Origin: Bradyrhizobium sp. WSM471
Lineage (GTDB): Bacteria; Pseudomonadota; Alphaproteobacteria; Rhizobiales; Xanthobacteraceae
Reading direction: 5' to 3'
DNA: 64,000 bases
Assembly (NCBI RefSeq): GCF_000244915.1
Contig: NZ_CM001442.1
Location: 3,286,001-3,350,000 of the forward strand
Shown here: positions 37,264 through 45,276 of the stretch, one piece after another
Numbering within the stretch: the stretch's first letter is position 1
How the letters are laid out: every line of letters starts with the position of its first letter
Translations under genes and position numbers: made by a program
Notes under the pieces: generated by a model
What the model saw: only the letters and a program-made list of their open reading frames with translations
Told to the model about the DNA's origin: nothing
The model's database searches: none

Positions 37264-39321
37264 TCAGGAGAATAGCAGTCGATCCTTGATCTTGTACCCG
37301 ACGGCGAAGTCGTCTTCAAACCACGGCTTTTCGTCTTGGGCCGGTGGCCGCGCCAGATGCAGCTTCTTCCCCTTTTCGTTGGCCTTCTTTACAGCCACCC
37401 GGAATGAGTAATGGTCGAACAGGCTGAGCGCCTCGATCATGTAGGACACGGCGATGCGCCGGTCCCTGATGACCAGGAGATTCTCGCCGTTCTGGCGATC
37501 GGCGGGTTTGGAGAAATTGTAGGATCCCAGATAGACCCGTGCTGCCGGCTTGTCGAAGTCGATCACGGTGAACTTGTGGTGCATGCGCGTGCCGGTGCCG
37601 CCGGTCGGCTCCGACTTGAAGGGCTCCGGCACGTTGTGGGTGAGCTCGGTGGCAAACACTGGCGTGACGTTTCCGTCCGGGTTCTGCACCTCGATGCCGC
37701 CAACTTCCTTGTCGGATATGCCGTAGACAAAGATCCTGCTGTCGGCGGTAAGGTCGGCGATGGCGTCGGTCACGGCGCCACCCGTCTGGGCCAGGAAGGC
37801 AAGCGAATACAGCACGGACGATGTCGCGCTCTTGAGATCGGCTCCGATCTTGTCGAGCTTGGCGTTGGCAGCGCTGTGCGGCGAGAACGCCACCTTGGCA
37901 TCGATGCCGGCAAGGCCGAGATCTTGCCAATCGGCGGAGGGCGTTGCGCCGAAGCTCGCGACGGCGTTGTTGCTGGCAAGGTAGCTGTCGAATGCCGCGA
38001 AGGCGAGGTCGACCGGCTTCTGACCGGTCACCACCAGAGCATTGTTGGCCTGAACGTAGAAGCCGCGCCAGGACAGGTTGGTCGAGCCGAACACCACTTT
38101 CTTCACGTTGGGACCGTTCACCGCGATCGTCTTGTTGTGCTGGAGGTTGCCCATATGCTGGCGCCGCACGTTCGTGCGCCCGGCCGAGGCAACCAGGAGG
38201 CTCTCCGCAGCGGTCTCCGCGGAATCGTCATCGCCATGCGGGTCGCTGTCGTCGATGATGATCTTGAGCGATGGGCCGAGCTGCACGAGGCGGTCAAGTA
38301 TCTCCGGCAGATTGAAGTCGTAGGCAACGATGCGGACCTCGGCATCGTCGGCGATAGCCTGATCGAGGGTTTCCAGGATTGCGGCGCGCGCCTCAAAACC
38401 CATCCAGGCCAGCGCGGCCTGTGCATCGGGATGCGTCGGCTTGAAGTTGAGCCCGCCGGCAGCGACGGGCGCCACCAGCGTATCGATCGGGCCGTGCTTC
38501 AGATAACGATCGACGAATGCCTGCGAGGAGACGAAGCCGCGGGTGAACGTGACGTTGGCGACGCCAGGATAGGTTTCGCGCGCGAGCTGGATCGCCGCCT
38601 GTTGCGCCTCGCCCTTGCCAAGTTTGCCCTGGGCGTCCATCGACATAGGTGTGATGCGGTAGATGAAGTCTCCGACCAGCTCGGCATTACGGGGGAAATG
38701 CACCCAGCGGAATTTCTGGATTGGCGATTGCAGGGTCGAAAGCTTCTTGGGGTTGACGTTGCCGGAGGCGTCGAGAAAACCGAGCCGGTTGTTCAGCGCA
38801 AAAAACCGCTTGCCGCCGGGCTCCTGGTACTCGATCGCAAAGCCGACGAAATCTTGCGGCGGCTGGCCGGCCTTCCAATTCATTGCGATCAGCGTCTTGC
38901 CGTCTCCACGATGCAGCTTCAGCGAGAACGGCGCATTGACGTTGGTGCCAACCACCTGGAAGCCCGACGTCGCGCCCGGTGCCGCGGTTGACGGAGCGGC
39001 CGAAGTCACAACGGGCGGCAAGCTCGGGGCCGGCGGTTTGGGCGGTTTCGGTTTGGACGTGCCGGTCTTCTTGCTGGTCTTGGACGAACCAGCCTTGGGT
39101 TTCTTGGTCTTGCTTGCCTTCTTGGTCGTCTTTGACTTGTTGCTGGTTTTGGACTTGCCCGTCTTGGACTTGCCCGTCTTGGACTTGCTCGCCTTGGACT
39201 TGGCCGTCTTGGACCTCGCTGACTTCGACTTGCTGGACTTGGCGGCGGCCTTCCTGACCTTTACTGCCGATTTTGCCTTTCTGGCCTTCGATGTCTTCGC
39301 TTTGTGTTTCCTGGCGACCAT
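37264..39321 (-). CDS. Phospholipase D-fold protein with lysine-rich N-terminal tail
   Basis: The 685-residue protein has a strongly basic tail (residues 1-97) made of short KSK/KTGK-like units, as in histone H1-like tails. A fibronectin- or Ig-like segment follows (about 120-225). Two phospholipase D half-sites come next, with HNK at 395-397 (MGNLQHNKTIAVNG, then FGSTNLSWRG) and HHK at 581-583 (MHHKFTVIDFDKPAARVYLGSYNFS). Both HxK motifs and their trailing GS(T/Y)N partners are intact, so it should be an active phosphodiesterase. No signal peptide is seen. The tail suggests binding to nucleic acid or a polyanionic surface. The substrate is unknown. Confidence 0.85.
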   Translation of the reverse strand: MVARKHKAKTSKARKAKSAVKVRKAAAKSSKSKSARSKTAKSKASKSKTGKSKTGKSKTSNKSKTTKKASKTKKPKAGSSKTSKKTGTSKPKPPKPPAPSLPPVVTSAAPSTAAPGATSGFQVVGTNVNAPFSLKLHRGDGKTLIAMNWKAGQPPQDFVGFAIEYQEPGGKRFFALNNRLGFLDASGNVNPKKLSTLQSPIQKFRWVHFPRNAELVGDFIYRITPMSMDAQGKLGKGEAQQAAIQLARETYPGVANVTFTRGFVSSQAFVDRYLKHGPIDTLVAPVAAGGLNFKPTHPDAQAALAWMGFEARAAILETLDQAIADDAEVRIVAYDFNLPEILDRLVQLGPSLKIIIDDSDPHGDDDSAETAAESLLVASAGRTNVRRQHMGNLQHNKTIAVNGPNVKKVVFGSTNLSWRGFYVQANNALVVTGQKPVDLAFAAFDSYLASNNAVASFGATPSADWQDLGLAGIDAKVAFSPHSAANAKLDKIGADLKSATSSVLYSLAFLAQTGGAVTDAIADLTADSRIFVYGISDKEVGGIEVQNPDGNVTPVFATELTHNVPEPFKSEPTGGTGTRMHHKFTVIDFDKPAARVYLGSYNFSKPADRQNGENLLVIRDRRIAVSYMIEALSLFDHYSFRVAVKKANEKGKKLHLARPPAQDEKPWFEDDFAVGYKIKDRLLFS

Positions 39322-39496
39322 GGAGTCTTCCTCCGATTATGAATGACGCCGCGTCGCTTTTTGGCGCCGGCGATGGAAATGAGGGCAGAAAAAACGGAAG
39401 CCGAAATATTCCCGCCAAGATTGTATCACGAGCCGTGCAACACGGAAATGCCCTCGTGCTCCATTCGTCTCGAAGCACGGGCAAGTGGGGAGCTTC

Positions 39497-40903
39497 TCAC
39501 CCGATCCGGTTCAGGCTGTTCCGGATCGTCGAGAAGATGCCGCCGATGTCTTTTCGCAAGCCGTCGAGCGCGTTGAAATTGTCGAAGATGCGGGCGATGC
39601 GGTCTTCGACCTCGCGCTTGCTCCTGGTCAGCGCGTCGACGCGCGAGGCGAGGGTGACGTCGCCGCTCGCCTCAATCTCGCCGACGGTTTTGGCGAGGAG
39701 ATCGCGCGTGGTCCCGACATCCGCGATCAGGGCCTCGATGCCGAACACGGGGGCCTTCAGCGGGACGAGGTCGGCCTGCGACTTCGACAGCTCCGTCTTG
39801 AAGGCGTTCAGCGTCGCCAGCGTCTCCTGTAACGCGCCGAGGCGCTGGCGTGACTGGAGAACAAAATCGTTCAGCGCATTCTGGCGGTCGACAAGCGTCT
39901 TGCCGTCGGCGTCGGTCTCGACACCGGCGAGCGAACGGTCGAGCTGAGCCTGGCGCTGGCCGAGCTCTTCGAAGTCGAGCCCGATGCCTTTCAGGATGTG
40001 GAAGCTGTCGTCGATGCGGGCCAGGCGCTGCTCGATCTCGATCTTGTTCTTCGACAGGGTCTCGACGCGGGCGCCGAGAGGGACTTCGCCGCCGGTTTCG
40101 AGCTCGTCGACGCTCTTGGCGAGGCGCTCATGACCGAGGCTCAGCTCGCCGATCAAGGCATTGAGGCCGGCATCCGACGCGCGCAGTGGCACCAGCTCGG
40201 CGTGGGACTTCGCCAGATCTTCCTTGTACTGGTTCAGGGTCGCAAAGGTGTTCTGGACCGTGCCGACCCGCGACAGCAGCATCGACACGTCGCGCGCGAT
40301 ATCCTTCAGCCTGTCGGCGAGGTTGTTCTTGCGGTCGTCAGTCTCGAGGTCGTGCAGCGAGCGTTCGAGCTGGTTCTGGCGGTCGCGAATCTCGGTGAAA
40401 ACCGGCTCGACGGCGCGACGCTGCTCGGCGACCTTGCCGACCATGTCGCGCAGCTCCTGCTGGCGGCGGCGGATTTCGGCGAGCTGGTCGTGCATGTCGG
40501 TGGATTCGTTGCGGCCCCGCTGGAGCAGGGCGCGCTGCTCGGTCTCGCGCAGCTTGTCGTGGAGAGCGGAGACGGCCTCCCGGGGATCGCTCTCGATCAG
40601 GTGCTGGACGGTGGCGTCGAGGTGGTTCTGCAGGGCGTGGGCGACGACGACGTCCTCGCGGGTCTTCTTGAGGCGGTCGCGCAATGTGTCGAGGCGCCGG
40701 TCCTGGCGCGAGAGCCGCCAGGCGGAGGCGCCGATCAGTGCCAGCGCCAGCGCCAGGATCGCGCCGGTCGCAAACCGCTGCGGGACAGGCAGGCCTCCGA
40801 ACCAGGCGGGCAGGTGGCCGATATCGTAACCGAGCGCCTGTTGGGCGAAGATCGCGACGGCGGTGAGCAGAACCAACCAGGCAACCAGGAAAAACAGCCA
40901 CAT
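39497..40903 (-). CDS. Membrane-anchored coiled-coil protein with internal duplication
   Basis: From the ATG at 40903 (MWLFFLVAWLVLLTAVAIFA) the protein has 468 residues; an in-frame start upstream gives an implausible lead. Two transmembrane helices (about 3-20 and 44-62) are followed by about 400 residues of heptad-rich coiled coil. Residues 179-297 and 321-439 are repeats of one another (LERSL to RLARI; LDRSL to RIARI), offset by 142 residues. The layout suggests a membrane-tethered scaffold or septation/envelope factor, but no family is recognised. It is on the same strand as the phospholipase D-fold gene downstream. Confidence 0.75.
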   Translation of the reverse strand: MWLFFLVAWLVLLTAVAIFAQQALGYDIGHLPAWFGGLPVPQRFATGAILALALALIGASAWRLSRQDRRLDTLRDRLKKTREDVVVAHALQNHLDATVQHLIESDPREAVSALHDKLRETEQRALLQRGRNESTDMHDQLAEIRRRQQELRDMVGKVAEQRRAVEPVFTEIRDRQNQLERSLHDLETDDRKNNLADRLKDIARDVSMLLSRVGTVQNTFATLNQYKEDLAKSHAELVPLRASDAGLNALIGELSLGHERLAKSVDELETGGEVPLGARVETLSKNKIEIEQRLARIDDSFHILKGIGLDFEELGQRQAQLDRSLAGVETDADGKTLVDRQNALNDFVLQSRQRLGALQETLATLNAFKTELSKSQADLVPLKAPVFGIEALIADVGTTRDLLAKTVGEIEASGDVTLASRVDALTRSKREVEDRIARIFDNFNALDGLRKDIGGIFSTIRNSLNRIG

Positions 40904-41085
40904 CGTGACTTCCTCACGCCGGCACACATTATCGCCATAATTGCTATTGGAGAGCGGAACCGAGATCAAGGGCGGCGGGGGCTTGCCGGAGAGGTCCGGT
41001 CCCACGATCCACGGCTGAATGCGTCAGCCGATCGGTGGAGGGGAAGTGGGTCGCCGGGGTTTTCAAAGGTTGGACGGAGTGTTCC

Positions 41086-41170
41086 GTAGCCTGGATGGAG
41101 CGAAGCGCAATCCGGGTTCTGCTAGCCTTGAGAGCCGGCCCCGGATTGCGCTTCGCTCCATCCGGGCTAC
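41086..41170. repeat. Palindromic intergenic repeat with 31-bp arms
   Basis: The left arm starts GTAGCCTGGATGGAGCGAAG and the right arm ends with its reverse complement apart from one base (CTTCGCTCCATCCGGGCTAC). The arms, 41086-41116 and 41140-41170, are separated by 23 bp. This is one of the commonest dispersed palindromes I know from Bradyrhizobium. It lies in the gap between the coiled-coil gene and the FAH gene. Confidence 0.8.
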
Positions 41171-41186
41171 CGCACCGCGTTGGTGG

Positions 41187-41975
41187 CTAAAGCCGAAACT
41201 CATTGGTCAGCTCGCCGATGCCGTCGATCGCGACGGTTACCGTGTTCACCGGCTCTTTCATCACGCCGACGCCGACCGAGGTGCCGACGGCAATGAGGTC
41301 GCCGGGGAGCAGGGTTATGTCGTGGGAGATCCTGCTGACCAGCTCCTGCGCGGTGAAGATCATGTCCGATATCGGATAGTTCTGCCGCTCCGCGCCGTTG
41401 AGGATGGTGCGGACCACCAGCTTGGCCGGATCGAGACCGGTGGCGATGACGGGGCCGAACGGGCCATAATCGTCGATGCCCTTGGCCCGCGCCCATTGCG
41501 GGAAAGTGGGATCGCTGGTCAGGATGTCGTTGGCGGTGATGTCGTTGACGCAGGTGTAGCCGAAGATGAAGCTGTCCGCTTCCGCCGGCGACACCCGGGC
41601 GCACGTCTTGCCGATGACGATGCCGAGCTCGCCTTCATAGGTGGTCTTGCCGTCGTAGTAAGAGGGGCGGCGGATCACCGCGCCGGGTGTCGTGATGCTG
41701 GTGGTGGCCTTCAGGAGGTAGAGCGGCTCCGGCGGCTCGGGCTGGTTGAGCTTGGCCGCGAGCGCATGAAAATTGTTCCAGAGCGCGACGATCTTGCTGG
41801 GCACGCAGGGCGCGAGCAGTTCGACCTCCGACAGCGCCAGCGTCTTGCCGGTGGCTGCATGGCGGCCGAACATCTCGCCCTCATGCACGCTGATGCCTGA
41901 CGAATTCAGCGTGCCGAAGCCGGTCGCACCGCTCTTGCGGAAGCGAAGCCATTGTTTGATCTCGCCAGCCATCAT
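41187..41975 (-). CDS. Fumarylacetoacetate hydrolase family protein
   Basis: The 262-residue protein starts at the first ATG of ATGATGGCTGGC, so its start overlaps the stop of the upstream reductase gene (ATGA). It contains the FAH core: YEGELGIVIGKTCARVSPAEADSFIFGYTCVNDITAND, LDPAKLVVRTILNGAERQNYPISDMIF, and LLPGDLIAVGTSVGVG, with the metal ligands in EGELG and nearby acidic residues. Members cleave or decarboxylate 2-oxo acids or open-chain diketone products. The substrate here is unknown; its link with a KPR-family reductase suggests a keto acid. Confidence 0.88.
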   Translation of the reverse strand: MMAGEIKQWLRFRKSGATGFGTLNSSGISVHEGEMFGRHAATGKTLALSEVELLAPCVPSKIVALWNNFHALAAKLNQPEPPEPLYLLKATTSITTPGAVIRRPSYYDGKTTYEGELGIVIGKTCARVSPAEADSFIFGYTCVNDITANDILTSDPTFPQWARAKGIDDYGPFGPVIATGLDPAKLVVRTILNGAERQNYPISDMIFTAQELVSRISHDITLLPGDLIAVGTSVGVGVMKEPVNTVTVAIDGIGELTNEFRL

Positions 41976-42991
41976 GCCACCGCCAGCGCGCGCGGATCTG
42001 ATGGCGTCGAGATGCCATCGTAGAGACCGGCAATGCGGGCGCGCTGGGTCACCATCGCCAGCACGGAATCGAGCGCGGGGGTGGCGACGCCGGTGAGGCG
42101 GCCCATCTCCTGCACGACGGTGACGAGCGGGTCGATCTCCATCGGGCGGCCGCGCTCCAGATCCTGGAGCATCGAGGTCTTGTGCGCGCCGACCTTGCGG
42201 GCGCCTTCGATGCGGCGCTCGACGTCGACGCGGAATCTGACGCCGAACGTCTCGGCGATGCCTTGCGTCTCCATCATGATCGCGCGCGACAGCGCGCGGG
42301 TGGCCGGATCGGTGCAGATCACGTCGAGTGTTGCATGGGTGAGTGCGCTGATCGGGTTGAAGCAGACATTGCCCCACAGCTTGAGCCAGATCTCGTCGCG
42401 GATGCGGTCGAGCACCGGCGCTTTCAGCCCGGCGGCGACGAAGAGATCGGCGAGGCGCTGCACGTCCGGGGTGGTCTCGCCCGAGGGCTCGCCGAGCGGA
42501 AAGTTGTTGCCGTAGACGTGACGGATCACGCCGGGCGCCTCGATTTCGGTGGCGGGATAGACGATGCAGCCGATGGCGCGCGCGGCGCCGATTTCGCGCC
42601 ACTGCCGTCCGCCGGGGTCGATGCTCTCCAGCGTCGAATTCTCGTATTGGCCGCCGTGCTTGTAGAAGTACCAATAGGGGATGCCGTTGACGGCGGTGAC
42701 GATGCGGGTGTGGGGTCCGAGCAGCGGCTGCATCGTCTCGATCACGCCGGTGATCGAGTGCGCCTTCAGCGTGATGATGATGTAGTCCTGCACGCCGAGC
42801 TCGGCCGGATTGTCGGTGCAGCGCGGATGCACGGTGTGCTTCTCCTCGCCCGCGAGCAGGGTCAGGCCGCGCTCGCGCATCGCGGCAAGGTGCGCGCCGC
42901 GTGCGACCAGGCTGACGTCGGCGCCCGCGCGCGCGAGCTGAACCCCGAGGTATCCGCCGATTGCGCCGGCGCCGTAGATGCAGATCTTCAT
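41972..42991 (-). CDS. Ketopantoate reductase (KPR) family protein
   Basis: The 339-residue protein begins MKICIYGAGAIGGYLGVQLARAGADV, the N-terminal NADP-binding motif of 2-dehydropantoate 2-reductases. The C-terminal domain has RDEIWLKLWGNVCFNPISALTHATLDVI with the family catalytic Lys and Asn, and LQDLERGRPMEIDPLVTVVQEMGRL. Pantothenate synthesis is the textbook role, but the family also includes PanE2, shown in Methylobacterium extorquens to act as an oxalyl-CoA reductase. The nearby oxalate-linked genes make that alternative worth testing. No copy of the 17-bp operator lies upstream of it. Confidence 0.88.
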   Translation of the reverse strand: MKICIYGAGAIGGYLGVQLARAGADVSLVARGAHLAAMRERGLTLLAGEEKHTVHPRCTDNPAELGVQDYIIITLKAHSITGVIETMQPLLGPHTRIVTAVNGIPYWYFYKHGGQYENSTLESIDPGGRQWREIGAARAIGCIVYPATEIEAPGVIRHVYGNNFPLGEPSGETTPDVQRLADLFVAAGLKAPVLDRIRDEIWLKLWGNVCFNPISALTHATLDVICTDPATRALSRAIMMETQGIAETFGVRFRVDVERRIEGARKVGAHKTSMLQDLERGRPMEIDPLVTVVQEMGRLTGVATPALDSVLAMVTQRARIAGLYDGISTPSDPRALAVA

Positions 42992-43094
42992 GGAATCCTC
43001 GCGAAGCAGCGGAAGCCGGATTTCGGGACGAAAGATCCGGTCCGGCTCGGAAGGTCCGAGCCGGGGACGGTAGTCGCAGGGGAAGTGAGGCGCT

Positions 43095-43520
43095 TTAAGC
43101 TGCTTGCGGCGTGCCGTTGATCGCTTCGTCCATGAAGGATGCGATGTCGCGCATGCTGATGACCGAGACGAGGCTGTAGTCGTCGATGACGGGCAGGTGC
43201 CGGATGTGATTCCGGTTCATCAGATGGCGGACGTGCTCGATCGTGTCGCTCGAGGTGCAGGACACCAGCTGCTGCACCGAGACGAGCTGCGAGACCTTGA
43301 CGTTGACGGCATTGGCGCCGTGCTCGGCGACGGCGCGCACGACGTCGCGCTCGGTGAACATGCCGACCGCGGTGTTACCCTCGGAGCGGACCACGTCCTT
43401 CACCACCAGTGCGCTGATATTGTTGGCGCGCATCAGCTTGGCGGCGATACCCACCGTTTCGTTCATTCGCACCGTGACAACGCGCGGTGTCTTCTTGCGC
43501 AGAATGTCTCCGACCAGCAT
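43095..43520 (-). CDS. CBS-domain protein in the oxalate/formate regulon
   Basis: From the ATG at 43520, preceded by GGGAGG (CAGGGAGGTTGCA), the protein has 141 residues: MLVGDILRKKTPRVVTVRMNETV. It consists of one CBS pair, the first about 10-70 (IAAKLMRANNISALVVKD) and the second about 85-140 (DTIEHVRHLMNRNHIRHLPVIDD). Such proteins bind adenosine nucleotides, NAD or acyl-CoA and act as sensors or regulators of partner proteins. A copy of the 17-bp palindrome lies 32 bp upstream of its start. It precedes no obvious partner on its own strand and has no other domain. Its role in this regulon is unknown. Confidence 0.85.
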   Translation of the reverse strand: MLVGDILRKKTPRVVTVRMNETVGIAAKLMRANNISALVVKDVVRSEGNTAVGMFTERDVVRAVAEHGANAVNVKVSQLVSVQQLVSCTSSDTIEHVRHLMNRNHIRHLPVIDDYSLVSVISMRDIASFMDEAINGTPQAA

Positions 43521-43552
43521 TGCAACCTCCCTGGTGAATGATGCGGCAAGTG

Positions 43553-43577
43553 TGGTATACATAATGCCAATCGTCAA
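43553..43577 (-). promoter_or_regulatory. GntR-type operator and -35 element of the CBS gene
   Basis: The palindrome TGGTATACATAATGCCA spans 43553-43569. On the minus strand a -35 hexamer TTGACG (43577-43572) lies immediately upstream, so a bound repressor would cover the promoter spacer. It is one of six copies of this motif in the window. Confidence 0.7.
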
Positions 43578-43643
43578 GCATTCGATTTGGCTGATCGAAA
43601 AATCTTGCGGCAGCAACGCTGACATTTGCCGTCAGCCAAAAAG

Positions 43644-43669
43644 AAAGGGGCGCATCGCTGCGCCCCTTT
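43644..43669 (-). terminator. Terminator of the first OFA transporter gene
   Basis: On the minus strand, AAAGGGGCG pairs with CGCCCCTTT around a short loop, giving a GC-rich stem followed by a T-rich run. It sits 26 bp downstream of the transporter stop codon at 43695. Confidence 0.75.
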
Positions 43670-43694
43670 GTCACCCGTGCAAGGTGCGTGTTCG

Positions 43695-45017
43695 TTATGC
43701 CGTCTCGGTCTTGGCGTTCCCCGTCGCGGCGTTGGCGCTCTCGGCTTCCTTGCCGAGGATGAAGGAGCGGCGCATCGGCTTGATCACGAACAGCGCCATC
43801 AGGGCCGCCGTCGCGTTCAAGGCCACCGCGACCACGAACACGGCCTTCCAGCCATACGTGGCCGAGATCACGCTGGCGAGCGGAACGAGCAGGGACGCCG
43901 TCCCCTTCGCCGTGTAGAGCATGCCGTTGTTGGTGGTTGCGAACTTCGAGCCGAAGGTGTCGCCGCAGGTCGCCGGGAACAGCGAGTAGATCTCGCCGAA
44001 CACGCCGAAATAGACCGCGGTGGCGAGCACGAAGACGACCGGCACGTGGCCATAGGCCGACAGCGTCAGCAGCATCAGCGCGGCGGTGCCGAAGGCGATG
44101 AACATGGTGTGCTCGCGGCCGATCGTGTCGGAGACGAAGCCGAAGAAGGGCCGTCCGAAACCGTCGAAGATGCGGTCGAGCGAGATCGCGAACGTCAATG
44201 CCGCCATCTGAAAGCCGGCGAGCGTGACCGGCGTGTCGGCGATCTTGAAGTCGTGCGCGATCGGAGCGATCTGCGCCGCGGTCATCAGGCCGCCCGAGGC
44301 GACCATGACGAAGACGAGATACATCACCCAGAAAATAGGGGCGCGCAGCACCTGGGGCGGGGTGAAGTCGATCTTGGTTTGCGGCAGATTGAGCTGCTTC
44401 TTCTTCGGCGGGATCGAGATCCGCGGCGGCTGGATGAAGAAGGCGAGCACGAAGACGATCACGCCCTGGCCGATGCCGAAGGTGAGGAACGCGTGCTGAT
44501 AGCCGCTCGTTGCGATCATGGTCGCGATCGGCACGACGGTGAGTGCGGCGCCTGCGCCGAAGCCGGCGGCGGTTGCACCGGCGGCGAGGCCCCGGCGATC
44601 GGGAAACCATTTCAGCGCGTTGCCGACGCAGGTGCCGTACACCGCGCCCGCGCCCATGCCACCGATGATCGCAGCCGCGTAGAGCAAAGTGAGGCTATCG
44701 GCATAGGAGTTGAGAATCCACGATAGCGCGATCATGACGCCGCCGAACATGATGACGATGCGCGGGCCGTATTTGTCGACGAACCAGGCCTCGATCGGCA
44801 CCAGCCAGGTTTCGGTGACGACGAAGATGGTGAAAGCGAGCTGGATCGCGGCGCGTCCCCAGTGGTGCGCGTGATCGATCGGATCGACGAACAGCGTCCA
44901 GCCATATTGCAGGTTGGCGATCATCGCCATGCAGACGATGCCCATGACCAGCTGGAGCCAACGGAAACCTGTGCGGAGAGGCGCGGCCGTGACAGCGCCA
45001 TCGGTGCTGGAAATCAT
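43695..45017 (-). CDS. Oxalate/formate antiporter family (OFA) MFS transporter
   Basis: The start is the ATG at 45017, with GGGAGG 6 bp upstream. The 440-residue protein has twelve transmembrane helices of the MFS fold. The hallmark OFA segments are present, for example YGWTLFVDPIDHAHHWGRAAIQLAFT, ETWLVPIEAWFVDKYGPR, and YGTCVGNALKWFPDRRGLAAGATAAGFGAGAA. The OFA family includes OxlT, which exchanges oxalate for formate. The operator copy lies 98 bp upstream. It is about 46% identical in many stretches to the second transporter at 45277-46563, as judged by eye only. No antiport partner can be proved. Confidence 0.9.
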   Translation of the reverse strand: MISSTDGAVTAAPLRTGFRWLQLVMGIVCMAMIANLQYGWTLFVDPIDHAHHWGRAAIQLAFTIFVVTETWLVPIEAWFVDKYGPRIVIMFGGVMIALSWILNSYADSLTLLYAAAIIGGMGAGAVYGTCVGNALKWFPDRRGLAAGATAAGFGAGAALTVVPIATMIATSGYQHAFLTFGIGQGVIVFVLAFFIQPPRISIPPKKKQLNLPQTKIDFTPPQVLRAPIFWVMYLVFVMVASGGLMTAAQIAPIAHDFKIADTPVTLAGFQMAALTFAISLDRIFDGFGRPFFGFVSDTIGREHTMFIAFGTAALMLLTLSAYGHVPVVFVLATAVYFGVFGEIYSLFPATCGDTFGSKFATTNNGMLYTAKGTASLLVPLASVISATYGWKAVFVVAVALNATAALMALFVIKPMRRSFILGKEAESANAATGNAKTETA

Positions 45018-45114
45018 CAAAAACCTCCCGAGCGCCTGTCTGGTTCGACACCGGTCGCAAGATGACCTGATGTCGCAATATTGTGGCTTATCGTCGCAAG
45101 CGCGATCGCGAGCT

Positions 45115-45139
45115 TGGTATACCATATTCCAGATTGCAA
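45115..45139 (-). promoter_or_regulatory. GntR-type operator and -35 element of the first OFA gene
   Basis: The palindrome TGGTATACCATATTCCA spans 45115-45131, with one mismatch in the second half-site. On the minus strand a -35-like TTGCAA occupies 45139-45134. The operator lies between the transporter gene and the preceding transporter's terminator. Confidence 0.7.
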
Positions 45140-45221
45140 GCCCTAACTTGACGCGCCGCTGACAAAAATATGCGGAGTTCCGTTCGGAACGGCGGGTTCA
45201 TGACAAACATCGCGCACAACG

Positions 45222-45251
45222 AAAACGCCCGGCCGCGAGGCCGGGCGTTTT
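45222..45251 (-). terminator. Terminator of the second OFA transporter gene
   Basis: AAAACGCCCGGCC and GGCCGGGCGTTTT form a 13-bp stem around CGCGA-like loop bases. It lies 26 bp downstream of the transporter stop at 45277. The stem reads as a terminator on the minus strand and is also symmetrical enough to act on the plus strand. Confidence 0.8.
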
Positions 45252-45276
45252 GCGCGAGAAGCGCTTTGGGAGTGCG

